A stretch of 43,151 bases of DNA from Endozoicomonas ascidiicola. GTDB taxonomy: Bacteria; Pseudomonadota; Gammaproteobacteria; Pseudomonadales; Endozoicomonadaceae. The stretch's first letter is position 1. Every line of letters begins with the position of its first letter. Under the pieces are notes generated by a model that saw nothing but the letters and a program-made list of their open reading frames with translations, was not told where the DNA came from and searched no databases. The stretch lies in NCBI RefSeq assembly GCF_001646945.1, contig NZ_LUTV01000003.1, forward strand, positions 409,466 through 452,616, in the 5' to 3' direction. Below are positions 1-8,711 of this stretch, in pieces. Position numbers and translations under genes: made by a program.

Positions 1-146
1 CTCAGAGTGCGGTATCGAAAGTGTTTGAGAGTGCCTGCAATCCATTGATAGCACTCGTCTTTTGACTTCCAACCAGGCTGTATCTGCGGTGTAGCCTGAA
101 GCAGCTCCTCCACCTGCTGGAGCGATTTGATGAGCCGTGTGTCCAT
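1..146 (-). CDS. Transposase, N-terminal part only (cut by window edge)
   Basis: The minus-strand frame starts at an ATG at 146 (another in-frame ATG lies at 158) and stays open for 48 codons to the window edge. It reads MDTRLIKSLQQVEELL..., then KSKDECYQWI and LKHFRYRTL. I recognise this as the N-terminus of integrase-core DDE transposases common in IS-rich gammaproteobacteria; the family (IS481-like) is a recollection, not proven by the catalytic core, which lies outside the window. Two direct repeats upstream at 190-245 fit the end of the same element. Confidence 0.5.
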   Translation of the reverse strand, partial: MDTRLIKSLQQVEELLQATPQIQPGWKSKDECYQWIAGTLKHFRYRTL

Positions 147-189
147 TATGATTTTCATCCAGTAATTTTGGACGAAAGATCAGAAATCA

Positions 190-245
190 CAGGCTCATTT
201 CATATTGGAAACAAGGGCTCCGTTCAGGCTCATTTCATATTGGAA
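190..245. repeat. Two 21-bp direct repeats at an IS end
   Basis: The 21-bp unit beginning CAGGCTCATTTCATATTGG occurs at 190-210 and again, identical, at 225-245, a 35-bp period. It lies just upstream of the partial transposase and at the stop codon of the next gene. Repeated motifs like this are typical transposase binding sites at one IS end. The true terminus is probably near 245, but no target duplication can be tested because the other IS end is outside the window. Confidence 0.6.
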
Positions 246-1500
246 GAGACTTTTTCTTATTTTTTTCAGATTTTCTTGCTACCGTTATCTCGTCATATGG
301 GAGTGTCCATTCTTCATGAGGGAACAACTCACGAACCTTTTTCTGGAAAAAAACATCACTTAGCATCTCATAGGTAATAGCTTTATAAGTACACTTCAAT
401 TCTATACTACCTATCATGTCGTGAATGCTTGGTATTTGCTTGTTTATTAATCTTCTTAAGTAATCTTTTACTGTGGATAACGATAATTTATTAGTGCCAT
501 TTTCCGCTTTTAGCGATAGCGGTGGTGATTTTCGAACTCTTTCAGCAAAAATACTGATAAGAGATTCTATAGATGTATCCTTTTCGTGTTGTAGAAAGGC
601 TTTTAACTCATTTTTACGAATTTCAATTTCCTTTCTTATAGCGCATAGTTCGTTTTCAAACATTTTTTTGTCTGATGTTTTGATCAATCGGCCTAGATTA
701 CCAATTGGTTTCAAGAAAACCTCTCTCACTTCGAAAACCTTATCCGAAACATTATTTGAAGCTAGCTTCCGGTTATTATCAAAAATCTTGAAATGGGCTG
801 AAAAACGACCTTCGTCATCTTTGTTCTCAATGAGTATGGGTTTTAGCTCTTTAGGGATATTGAAACGCATTTTTTTAATATCCATGCCATGAAGCTTAAG
901 TTCAACAAATTCCAACCGGCTGTTGAAAGCAATTATCTTTCGGCTCAAGTCAAAATGTTGGGGCGGGTCATCACGCAAGCTCAGAGTTATTTTGTTGAGT
1001 TTTTTCAAGGTAAGTAATGATGCGTTATGTCTGTTTCTATCAAATAAGGGGGTCACGCGATTATCCGTATTGCCCTCTAGCGATGTGCCTTTTACAAGAT
1101 TTTGAGCATCGTTAGCCAAAGACTCCACTTCGTCACCAAGCACCTTGATACAGTTGATCCCCCGCTTACACTCTCTTATTTCAATCAGTTCTGGCACTTG
1201 AGCGAATACCCAGGCCGCATCATCAACAACACAAAAAGCAAGGCGCACATCCCATAGCTCATAAATATTTACGCCATAATGATATAGCTCTAAAATAGCC
1301 TGATGATCTCCATAACCAAGTCGTCTGCTAGCCGGTGAAGTATCTGTTAAAATAATAATATCTTCTGCTTGAATAGAATCGGATGCTGACTTTATAGCCT
1401 CCGCAATATCCAGGGAGATCCCAGCGCCTAAAAATACTACTCTTTTCTTTGCCGCGCGTATATTTGCTGCCATTGAGCGACTGGTAAGTTTCTCAAGCAT
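235..1500 (-). CDS. Hypothetical protein with degenerate PLD-like N-terminus, 3' end fused to IS
   Basis: 421 codons. Residues about 1-110 read as an alternating strand/helix fold (RVVFLGAGIS, DIIILTDTSP, GVNIYELWD, LAFCVVDDAAWVF) resembling the phospholipase D-like fold of bacterial accessory proteins. The HKD catalytic motif is absent, so activity is doubtful. The rest (about 180-400) is basic, helical and unrecognised. The last codons (CTT CCA ATA TGA) lie inside the 225-245 IS repeat, so the natural C-terminus has probably been replaced by IS sequence. Codon use is AT-rich compared with the pentose operon, suggesting horizontal origin. Function is unknown; a defence-island or toxin-like role is only a guess. 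Confidence 0.5.
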   Translation of the reverse strand: MLEKLTSRSMAANIRAAKKRVVFLGAGISLDIAEAIKSASDSIQAEDIIILTDTSPASRRLGYGDHQAILELYHYGVNIYELWDVRLAFCVVDDAAWVFAQVPELIEIRECKRGINCIKVLGDEVESLANDAQNLVKGTSLEGNTDNRVTPLFDRNRHNASLLTLKKLNKITLSLRDDPPQHFDLSRKIIAFNSRLEFVELKLHGMDIKKMRFNIPKELKPILIENKDDEGRFSAHFKIFDNNRKLASNNVSDKVFEVREVFLKPIGNLGRLIKTSDKKMFENELCAIRKEIEIRKNELKAFLQHEKDTSIESLISIFAERVRKSPPLSLKAENGTNKLSLSTVKDYLRRLINKQIPSIHDMIGSIELKCTYKAITYEMLSDVFFQKKVRELFPHEEWTLPYDEITVARKSEKNKKKSLPI

Positions 1501-2158
1501 GTAACTGCCCCTTTTTCATTGTTGCATCTATTTGCCATATAAAAGAATTAATCGAGTTTTCTATACGTCAATATAGGCAGGATACACTTCAATAGCCACG
1601 ATTCGCCTTAAGCAGTAATTGGGCGCTGTCGTGCATGATTAGGTTTAGTTAATATCTATTTGATAGGCGTCGTATAGCTAATGTGTATCACGTTATTAGA
1701 AACATGACCATCAAGCTCCAGCTCCAGCTCAAGGGAGTGAGCCATTATATGTTCTTGTGTCAGAGACCAGTCTTGATTGTAACTGCTCATTTTTTACTGG
1801 CAAATCTTTATTTTCAGACTCTTCCACAACAGTTTTATTGGGCTGTAGAGCAGCTTGCGGCAAATCTGCCAGTAAATTTTGAGCAGTTACTCTTGATTCA
1901 GCAATGCTTTTGAAAGTGCCAGTATGAGTCCTGGCGAGAGCTTTCATCTTGTGCTGGTCTATAGCATCACGACAAAGTCGCGGGATCAAAATATGTGTTA
2001 CACCAGAGTTAACTCCAAGGCAGAGACCTGCTGGTTCAAAGTCAAAATATTTATTCCAGCATGAAGCTGAAGTGCACAGTGAGCTACTGAATACGACAAA
2101 AGAAACTTTCTACACTATTATAAAAGCGTGAATTTACACAGCTGAAGGTGGATAGATA
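1501..2158. other. Intergenic stretch without a convincing gene
   Basis: About 660 bp of AT-rich sequence between the PLD-like gene and a pseudogene. A minus-strand frame of 86 codons (1729-1989) exists, but its sequence is low in recognisable structure and contains both arms of the inverted repeat at 1779-1890, so I do not call it a gene. No tRNA or clear terminator was seen. Confidence 0.5.
1779..1890. repeat. Imperfect 27-bp inverted repeat
   Basis: The left arm 1779-1805 (GTAACTGCTCA...ACTGGCAAAT) and the right arm 1864-1890 are reverse complements at 23 of 27 positions, separated by 58 bp. It could be a decayed small mobile element or a long hairpin. There is no gene it obviously serves. 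Confidence 0.6.
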
Positions 2159-2598
2159 ACGGGTCTTGCTGATGAGATCAATCTCATACTAATCGACGAG
2201 TTTCAACATGAGGGTGCTCCCCCACCCGGAAAACAGCTTTGTATATTAATTTTGAAAGCTATGCATGAAATGTTGAGTTCACAGGGACCCTTTGCTGAAG
2301 CAGGAATCCCGCTCTTAAAAATTAAGAAAACTGCTGGAAGCCCAAAAAATCCAACCCGTTTCTGGTCCTACTGTTGATGGCGGTTACTGTCACTTTTACA
2401 AAAAGAGCAAAACCATTGATAAACTTCTGAAGGAACTGGGTGCTAGGTGACACAGGGTATTACCTTTCTGTTCACCGAGAGGGTAGAGATTATGAACGTA
2501 TTGGTACTTTTGACTTAGGTATTCTGTTTATCGATGAGATTACTGTCGACTTGGCTTCCAAGCCGACGGTTGATTTAGAAATTTTTTCCAATCTTTAA
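2159..2598 (+). pseudogene. Frameshifted remnant of an unrecognised gene
   Basis: Three consecutive plus-strand frames hold protein-like sequence. The first (from 2159) contains LADEINLILIDEFQHEGAPP and ends in WSYC*. The second contains KLLEAQKIQPVSGPTVDGGY and ends in KELGAR*. The third contains GYYLSVHREGRDYERIG and ends in DLEIFSNL* at 2598. Each picks up roughly where the previous one breaks, as expected for two small indels. No start codon or family could be assigned. Confidence 0.4.
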
Positions 2599-2714
2599 AA
2601 GAGTTGTGTAGAAATAGTAAAGTGGAATTTATAAAGTGCGCTATCCCCGCTGATCCAATCCTCAGTAGTTCAGTGGCAAGTATTGTTCATACAAGCTTAA
2701 AGTACGCCCTACTT

Positions 2715-2745
2715 CTCTTTCCAGTCAAATACTGACCGGAAAGAG
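2715..2745 (-). terminator. Hairpin downstream of the BCCT gene
   Basis: Arms CTCTTTCC (2715-2722) and GGAAAGAG (2738-2745) pair perfectly and continue inward with GTCA/TGAC after one mismatch, around the loop AATAC. It lies 25 bp past the stop of the minus-strand transporter gene. The U-tract is poor, so termination may be weak. Confidence 0.5.
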
Positions 2746-2769
2746 AGTGCAACAGTATCAATGGGTTAA

Positions 2770-4347
2770 CTAAACCGTTCTGGCAATAAATACCTCGTGA
2801 TTGATCCCAAGATGCTTATCCTGTTCTAACTGGTGAGCCATAATGCTTTGGTAATTATTATTCAGATACTGCAGCGTTCTAATAGCAGCTATCAGGAATA
2901 TTGGTGTGATCAGAACGATGATCAGTACCGGGAATGACTTGAGAATATTCAAGTCAGCATTAATCAGCAAAAAGACAATCGGTAGGGCCGTTAACAACAA
3001 GCACCAGAACAAGCGGAACATTGGGGATACATTTGCTTCTGCATCTAGCTTTTTCGTAGCAATACCTGCCAGAGAATATGAGGTGCCATCCAGTGTAGTA
3101 ACAGTGAATAGGATCATAGTTACCAGGTAAATGGCAGTTAATATCATCGACATCGGACTTTGATCAAAGATCTCCTTAACCAGTGCTGTTGGTTGGCCGG
3201 ATTCAATCATTGCAACACCATCAATTGCACCGGTATCGATCAGGCTCATGGAATAGGTTCCACAAACACCAAAGATAACCGCGCTACCCAGAGTACCACC
3301 GATCACAAGAATCAGGATGACATCCCTCAGCTTCTGCCCTTGGATAATCTTGGTGATAAAGACCCCGACACCCGGAGAATATGAGATCCAGTTAGCTAAG
3401 AAAAACACTGTCCAGTACTGAGGAAATAAAGTGGATCCAAAAGGGTCAGTGTTAGTGCTCATACGCAAATATTCGGTCAGCATAACGCCTATGCCGTTAG
3501 TCATGTTATTCATGATTAGCGCAGAAGGGCCAATGATAAAAATCAGACCGACAAAAAAGGCACAGATATAGATAGTAGCACTGGACAATCTTGCCATGCC
3601 TTTCTCAATCCCGATATAGGAGCTCAGGGAGAAGATAACCGACAGACCGAGAATAACCCCAATACCTAGCATCAAGTTATCTGGAATGCCCGTCAGGCTT
3701 GCGATGTTGGAAGAAATCATCGGGATGCCTAATCCCAAGGTAAGAGCAGTAGCAGCCAGAGTCGTAATAATAAATAGCAGATCAACCAGCTTTTGTGCCC
3801 ACACAGGCAGACGATCATTAAACAAGCTATTCAGAACACCACTTAGGCTCATTCGCTGGCTCTTTTTGATATAGAAAACCACCGCAAACGGAATCGCAAC
3901 AATTAGATATATGAACCAACCGGCCGCACCCCAATGGAACATGTTATAGGCAGTCGCATACTCCATGGCCATATGCCGGTCGACAATACCAAACTGTGGA
4001 TCCATAAAGTAATAGACGCTTTCAATAAATCCCCAGTACATAGTGCTGGCACCCATACCTGCTGACAGTGCCATGGCAAACAGCTGGAACTTGCTGAACT
4101 TTGGTTTGCTGTCTCCCATCCGGATATCACCGAAGCGAGAGAATGCCAGGTAAAGCAAGGTAACTGTGGCAAATAGTGTGTACCAGAGGAAACCGGCACC
4201 GAAGTTGATTACTGTAAAATCCAGCATCACACCCATTGTGTTCTTAACCGATTCAGGGTATAGCACGGCGAGAATGCCTAATAATAGTACGGCACCAAAA
4301 CTGGTAAACGTCAGCTTTAGGTCAATGTCAGAGGTATGGAATTTCAT
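2770..4347 (-). CDS. BCCT-family transporter (betaine/carnitine/choline type)
   Basis: 525 residues, the usual BCCT size, with about twelve hydrophobic segments. The family pattern is clear: GMGASTMYWGFIESVYYF around residues 95-112 matches the CaiT/BetP glycine-rich, tryptophan-containing unwound helix region, and NWISYSPGVGVFITKI with GQKLRDV follows in the second half. It probably moves a quaternary amine or similar zwitterion across the inner membrane, by ion coupling or exchange; the substrate cannot be read from sequence. It is the last gene of a minus-strand set (FAD oxidoreductase, enolase-superfamily enzyme, transporter), 15 bp after the enzyme gene, so the enzymes probably act on what it imports. 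Confidence 0.9.
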   Translation of the reverse strand: MKFHTSDIDLKLTFTSFGAVLLLGILAVLYPESVKNTMGVMLDFTVINFGAGFLWYTLFATVTLLYLAFSRFGDIRMGDSKPKFSKFQLFAMALSAGMGASTMYWGFIESVYYFMDPQFGIVDRHMAMEYATAYNMFHWGAAGWFIYLIVAIPFAVVFYIKKSQRMSLSGVLNSLFNDRLPVWAQKLVDLLFIITTLAATALTLGLGIPMISSNIASLTGIPDNLMLGIGVILGLSVIFSLSSYIGIEKGMARLSSATIYICAFFVGLIFIIGPSALIMNNMTNGIGVMLTEYLRMSTNTDPFGSTLFPQYWTVFFLANWISYSPGVGVFITKIIQGQKLRDVILILVIGGTLGSAVIFGVCGTYSMSLIDTGAIDGVAMIESGQPTALVKEIFDQSPMSMILTAIYLVTMILFTVTTLDGTSYSLAGIATKKLDAEANVSPMFRLFWCLLLTALPIVFLLINADLNILKSFPVLIIVLITPIFLIAAIRTLQYLNNNYQSIMAHQLEQDKHLGINHEVFIARTV

Positions 4348-4362
4348 GGCTATTGACTGCCT

Positions 4363-5487
4363 TTATTCAAATGAATAGGAGAGAATGGATGCTTCTTTCA
4401 CCGCATCCCAGTCCATTTCAACACCGAGCCCAGCTCCCTGAGGTGCATGCACAAAACCATCCTTATTGGTACGGATAACGTTTTTGGCGCCATACTCAAA
4501 GTTTTCGTACGGGTAGGCCTGCTCAAAGAAGGTACAGTTATGGTGAGCAAGTGCGACATGGAGGTTGGCAGCCTGAGTAATGGTGTAACCCCAGCTTTGA
4601 ATTTCCAGCGGCTTGCCATGAGCTTCAGCCAGGGCAAAGCATTTGTTCAGTGGTGTAATACCACCACAGACAGTGGCATCCTGACGAACATCAGACCACA
4701 TGTCGTTAGCCAGTGCGTGAGCCACTTCCGGCAGGGTCAGCAGGCAGTTACCATGGCTTGATATTTGTACTCCCGTTTCGCGAACAAGGCGCTGGTACGA
4801 CTTGTAGTCGTAATCTGACACGGGTGCCTCAAACCAGGCCCACTCATATTCCTCCAGCAGTTTGGCCATTTTCAGGGCTTCTTTCTGGGTGTAGTACATG
4901 GCGGTATCCAGCATGAAGTCGATGCCGGAATTTTTGTATCGCTCCTGCACCGCTTTCACCAGCTTCAAATCTTTTTCATACACGCAGTAACAGTGCAGCT
5001 TGATGGCTTTAAAGCCATGCTCAATACAACCATCAATAAATGGGAAGTACTCATCAACGGTGTCAAACATTGGTGTTGAAGAATACGACAGCATCTTGTT
5101 ACGTGCCCCACCCAACATCTGGAACAAAGGCATTCCTGCCTTTTTACCCTTAATGTCCCAAGCCGCAATATCAAAGGGAGACTTGGCAACCAGCCCACCC
5201 CAGCTACAGCGGTTCATCAGCCAACGGTTTAATTCTTCAGTCATTAGAGCGTTCTTGCCAATGATACCGGGAGCGATGGTTCGCATGGCTTCAACAATAC
5301 ATTTGTCAAAATCATTTTCGGTATAGCTGATGGTCGCTCCTACCCCTTCCAAACCATCTTCAGTAATCATCCGAACGATGTTATTGGTATATAGCAGCGG
5401 TTCCTGATCATCAGCCCATGGCAGTTCATCAGCATTACGGTCCGCTACTGCGTATAACTCAACGCGGGCAATTTTACTTTCCAGCAT
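4363..5487 (-). CDS. Enolase-superfamily enzyme (mandelate racemase-like) with altered active site
   Basis: 374 residues with the N-terminal capping domain and a C-terminal barrel. The numbering is almost the same as mandelate racemase, so positions can be compared. Kept: the first Lys of the KxK site (K163 in IKLHC), metal ligands D194 (FMLDT) and E220 (WFEAP), and D270 (VRQDAT). Changed: the second catalytic Lys is H165, the third metal-ligand position reads N247 (SSHGNC), and the general-base His is Q297 (EIQSWG). Typical members are acid-sugar dehydratases or racemases/epimerases, some acting on betaines. GAGAG precedes the ATG, giving a good start. The gene lies between the FAD oxidoreductase and the BCCT transporter. 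The reaction is unknown; the lost His/Asp dyad argues against standard racemase chemistry. Confidence 0.85.
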   Translation of the reverse strand: MLESKIARVELYAVADRNADELPWADDQEPLLYTNNIVRMITEDGLEGVGATISYTENDFDKCIVEAMRTIAPGIIGKNALMTEELNRWLMNRCSWGGLVAKSPFDIAAWDIKGKKAGMPLFQMLGGARNKMLSYSSTPMFDTVDEYFPFIDGCIEHGFKAIKLHCYCVYEKDLKLVKAVQERYKNSGIDFMLDTAMYYTQKEALKMAKLLEEYEWAWFEAPVSDYDYKSYQRLVRETGVQISSHGNCLLTLPEVAHALANDMWSDVRQDATVCGGITPLNKCFALAEAHGKPLEIQSWGYTITQAANLHVALAHHNCTFFEQAYPYENFEYGAKNVIRTNKDGFVHAPQGAGLGVEMDWDAVKEASILSYSFE

Positions 5488-5566
5488 GTTTTTACTCTCT
5501 AGAGGTCTTAAGTTGTTGTATCAGGCATTTTTTGCATTCTTGCCTGATTTTTGTTTAGCGAATCTT

Positions 5567-6922
5567 TTAGAAGCGGCTGCCGGCCTGAATCATTTGCTCT
5601 CTAACATCTTCACCTCGGATGTCACGAAAACCTCTCTCTTCCTGAATTGAGATGACAGTGGCATGAGCTGCCGCATGCCCATATTCAAAGGTCTGTGCCG
5701 TAACCCGTGCTGAAGCCAGTGCTTCGTGCTCTGCAGACAAACAACGACCAGCAACAATAATATTTTCCCCTTTCACAGGGATCAGAGCGCCATAAGGAAC
5801 TTCATACCAGTCGTCCAGCAACCAGTGCAGTTTCGGTTTGGTGCCTGAGTGCAGTTCAATCGGCCATGGGGTACGAACAATACCGTCGGGGCGTTTACGA
5901 CAACTGACCACATCTTCATTGGTCAGCTTAACAACCCCTTCAATGGAGCGGGTCTGACGGATACCAACCTCAACACCGGTATCCACCACGTAGCTGTTTT
6001 CACAGCCAGGTACATGGGCTTTCAGGAATCGGGCGTACTCACGCACCTGCTTCCGACCAAAGACTTCAGCTTCAGTAAAATCAACCGGATCAATAACATT
6101 AAGTACACGTCCATCCTGTCCAGCCAATCGGGTGGCATTGACCATCAACTCATTGGGACGAGTAGTTGGGAAAATCCAGATTTTGTGACGGGGCATCTGG
6201 TATTCACCGCTGGCATTCAATTCCAGAATCTTCTCAGTTACTTTCGCAGGACAGATGGTATCTTCACCAAAGAAGTCCAGATAGTTCTCCATCTCGACAT
6301 TGCCAAGGCGGAAGAACATGGTTGGGTTCTGGATAACACCGTTATCACCAAAGAAGTACTCTCCTCCGGCTCGTGAAACCACGGCAGCGTCACCACTGGC
6401 ATCGATAATGCGTTTGGCCAGAATCACCGATTGACCGGCATTTGATTGAACGACAACACCTTTGTATTTATCACCATCCATAATGACGCCAGTGACTGCT
6501 GTATGGAAAAAGACTTCAACGCCGGCTTCTTCCAGACACTCATCCGCCACTTCACGCCAGACCAGTGGGTCATGGGTAACCGTATAGGTTTTTCCGTAAA
6601 TCTGTGGCTCAGTTACGCCACCACGTTTTTCCAGTCGATCGCGGAATTCTTCGGTAAAACCAAAGACCACTTGCTCAGGCTGGCGGTCCGCATTATCAGA
6701 AGCCTTAAACATGCCACAAATGGTCCCAGATAGACCGGCCACTGCAGCACCACCACAGAACCCGTATTTTTCTACCAGCGCTGTAGTCAGGCCATTCCGA
6801 CCACAAACTGTTGCAGCAGCTACACCGGCAGAGCCGCCGCCAACCACCAAAACATCAACCTCTCTCAAGACAGGAAGATTAGGCGGACTGTCAAAACGGC
6901 TTTCAAGCTTCCACTGTTTCAT
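5567..6922 (-). CDS. FAD-dependent oxidoreductase (FAD_oxidored type)
   Basis: 451 residues. The N-terminal Rossmann fold is clear: VDVLVVGGGSAGVAAA at 23-38 is the dinucleotide-binding GxGxxG, followed by E51 as the ribose-binding acid (ALVEKYGFCGG). Near the end, ENIIVAGRCLSAEHEALAS is the second FAD-contact motif of this family. It is probably a cytoplasmic dehydrogenase or oxidase for an organic acid or amine; the substrate is unknown. It is the first gene of the minus-strand set with the enolase-superfamily enzyme (79 bp downstream) and the BCCT transporter. Its start faces the GntR regulator across a perfect palindrome at 6945-6958. Confidence 0.85.
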   Translation of the reverse strand: MKQWKLESRFDSPPNLPVLREVDVLVVGGGSAGVAAATVCGRNGLTTALVEKYGFCGGAAVAGLSGTICGMFKASDNADRQPEQVVFGFTEEFRDRLEKRGGVTEPQIYGKTYTVTHDPLVWREVADECLEEAGVEVFFHTAVTGVIMDGDKYKGVVVQSNAGQSVILAKRIIDASGDAAVVSRAGGEYFFGDNGVIQNPTMFFRLGNVEMENYLDFFGEDTICPAKVTEKILELNASGEYQMPRHKIWIFPTTRPNELMVNATRLAGQDGRVLNVIDPVDFTEAEVFGRKQVREYARFLKAHVPGCENSYVVDTGVEVGIRQTRSIEGVVKLTNEDVVSCRKRPDGIVRTPWPIELHSGTKPKLHWLLDDWYEVPYGALIPVKGENIIVAGRCLSAEHEALASARVTAQTFEYGHAAAHATVISIQEERGFRDIRGEDVREQMIQAGSRF

Positions 6923-6944
6923 GACACACTCACAATCGCTATAA

Positions 6945-6958
6945 TCTGATATATCAGA
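6945..6958. promoter_or_regulatory. 14-bp palindrome, candidate GntR operator
   Basis: TCTGATATATCAGA is a perfect 14-bp palindrome 22 bp upstream of the oxidoreductase start and about 120 bp before the divergent GntR-family gene. Its position between the two genes fits an operator for that regulator, controlling the cassette and possibly itself. Binding is inferred. Confidence 0.5.
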
Positions 6959-7080
6959 GATATGCGAATAGTATCTTTGTGAGTTTTCAGGTTGCTGACC
7001 TACGTCAATAAAGCGTAATAAGCCTACCGGTAAATTTGTTCTGCCTTATTTTTTTGTTCCTGTTGAATAGTGATGTTTTG

Positions 7081-7719
7081 ATGGATAATGATCTTTCTCT
7101 GAGTGACAAGGCTTATGAACAGCTTGAGTGCATGATTCTGTTTGAGGAACTTAAAGGTGGTGCCATGTACTCAGAGAAACAGTTGGCGGAGAGTCTGCAG
7201 ATGGGGCGTACTCCCATCCGGGAAGCTTTGCAAAAACTGGCTTGGGAGCAAATGGTCATTATTCACCCTCGCCGAGGTATTCAAATTCCGGAAGTGTCTG
7301 TTGAGAGTCAACTGAAGCTACTGGAAGTAAGAAGACCTCTTGAGGCTGAATGTGTTCGGTTGGCTACACAGCGAGCGACAACCGAACAAAAGAAAGCAAT
7401 GGAGAAACTGGCGGATGGAATTATTGAATGTTCAGAAAGTAACAATGATAGCGCTTTTCTGAACTACCTTCGGGAAATCCACCAGTTGTTAGTAAAAAGT
7501 GCCCGTAATGAGTATTTCATAAAAGCCATGTTGCCGCTGCAGGGACTTTCCCGCCGATTTTGGTTTCTGAATAAAGGGTCGGATACAGGTCATCCTGCCA
7601 GCCTGCATGCCGAGATTATGAGAAGAGTGGCTGCAGACGATGCTACTGGAGCCATAAAGGCTTCCAATAGCTTGATTGACTATCTCGTTCAGCAGGCAAA
7701 AAGCAAGTTGGATCGGTGA
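7081..7719 (+). CDS. GntR-family (FCD) transcriptional regulator
   Basis: 212 residues from the chosen ATG at 7081; an upstream in-frame ATG (7036) adds a hydrophobic leader that is unlikely for a DNA-binding protein. The N-terminal winged helix-turn-helix spans about 8-72, with SEKQLAESLQMGRTPIREAL, the hallmark GntR recognition helix. The C-terminal all-helical FCD ligand domain follows (LEVRRPLEAECVRLA, then REIHQLL and LHAEIMRRV with the metal/ligand His residues). It is divergent from the oxidoreductase, enolase-superfamily and BCCT set and is probably its repressor, released by the substrate or an intermediate. There is no strong ribosome site before the ATG. Confidence 0.9.
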   Translation: MDNDLSLSDKAYEQLECMILFEELKGGAMYSEKQLAESLQMGRTPIREALQKLAWEQMVIIHPRRGIQIPEVSVESQLKLLEVRRPLEAECVRLATQRATTEQKKAMEKLADGIIECSESNNDSAFLNYLREIHQLLVKSARNEYFIKAMLPLQGLSRRFWFLNKGSDTGHPASLHAEIMRRVAADDATGAIKASNSLIDYLVQQAKSKLDR

Positions 7720-7727
7720 GCACTTGC

Positions 7728-8684
7728 TTAGCCAAGCTTTTGCAGAATCAACGCTTCTAACGCTTGTTGGTCTTTGGCAAAATTGCGAATACCTTCTGCA
7801 AGCTTTTCTGTTGCCATGGGGTCTTCATTCATGGCCCAACGGAATGCAGACTCATCCAGAACATTGTTTTGGGTATCCAGCCCTTGCTGATTTTCAAAGA
7901 GCTTCTGCTCCACTGGTGAATCAGCCTGCTCCAACATACTCAACAGGTCAGGTCCGATGGTCAGTGCATCACAGCCGGCCAGTTCCATTATTTCTCCGGT
8001 GTTACGGAAGCTCGCACCCATAACAATGGTTTTATGGCCGTGTTGCCTGAAATAATTGTAAATCCGGGTTACGGACTGTACTCCCGGGTCTTCGGCAGCT
8101 GCAAATTCCTTTTCTTCTGCTTTTTTATACCAATCCAGTATCCTGCCTACAAAAGGAGAGATCAGGTAGACACCTGCTTCAGCACAAGCCTGAGCCTGGG
8201 CAAAATTAAACAATAATGTCAGATTACAACGAACACCTTCCTGCTCAAGTATTTCAGCCGCTTTGATGCCTTCCCAAGTGGAAGCGATTTTAATCAATAC
8301 ACGCTTGGGATCTGCTCCCTGTTGCTCATACAGTTTCAACAATTCCCTGGCTTTGTTTACCGTTGCTTCGGTATTGAATGACAACCGGGCATCCACCTCT
8401 GTAGAAACCAGCCCTGGCACTTGCTGCTGGATAATCTTACCAATACCCACGGTTAACCAGTCGGCAGCATGAGTAACTTGTTCTGAAACATCATCGCTTT
8501 GCAATTTCCCATAACTGGTAGCCTCTTCCAGAAGTAACTGATAAGAAGGCAGCAGTGATGCCTTCAGAATCAGAGATGGGTTGGTGGTGGCATCCTCAGG
8601 CTGATAACGTTGTATCGCCTCAATATCTCCGGTATCGGCCACTACTTTTGTCATTTTTTTCAATTGTGCAAGTTGGTTTTGCAT
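7728..8684 (-). CDS. tal: Transaldolase
   Basis: 318 residues, matching the usual TalB length. Sequence landmarks: KVVADTGD with D17, DATTNPSLI (substrate loop), [11 protein letters not shown] with the catalytic Glu, and [12 protein letters not shown] containing the Schiff-base lysine. It transfers dihydroxyacetone between sedoheptulose-7-phosphate and erythrose-4-phosphate in the non-oxidative pentose phosphate pathway, in the cytoplasm. It lies 27 bp after xylB as the last gene of the pentose operon, where it helps drain phosphorylated pentoses into glycolysis. Its stop is 8 bp from the convergent GntR gene. Confidence 0.97.
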   Translation of the reverse strand: MQNQLAQLKKMTKVVADTGDIEAIQRYQPEDATTNPSLILKASLLPSYQLLLEEATSYGKLQSDDVSEQVTHAADWLTVGIGKIIQQQVPGLVSTEVDARLSFNTEATVNKARELLKLYEQQGADPKRVLIKIASTWEGIKAAEILEQEGVRCNLTLLFNFAQAQACAEAGVYLISPFVGRILDWYKKAEEKEFAAAEDPGVQSVTRIYNYFRQHGHKTIVMGASFRNTGEIMELAGCDALTIGPDLLSMLEQADSPVEQKLFENQQGLDTQNNVLDESAFRWAMNEDPMATEKLAEGIRNFAKDQQALEALILQKLG

Positions 8685-8711
8685 AGAATTTCTTTAACCT
8701 TCGGTAGTCAT

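Noticed and set aside
190-245. Possible CRISPR from two direct repeats
   Set aside because: Only two copies with a 14-bp gap, next to a transposase; they fit an IS end instead.
1729-1989. Minus-strand frame of 86 codons
   Set aside because: Contains both arms of the inverted repeat, no ribosome site and no recognisable motif.
5849-6376. Plus-strand frame of 175 codons
   Set aside because: Opposite the FAD oxidoreductase, with no recognisable content.
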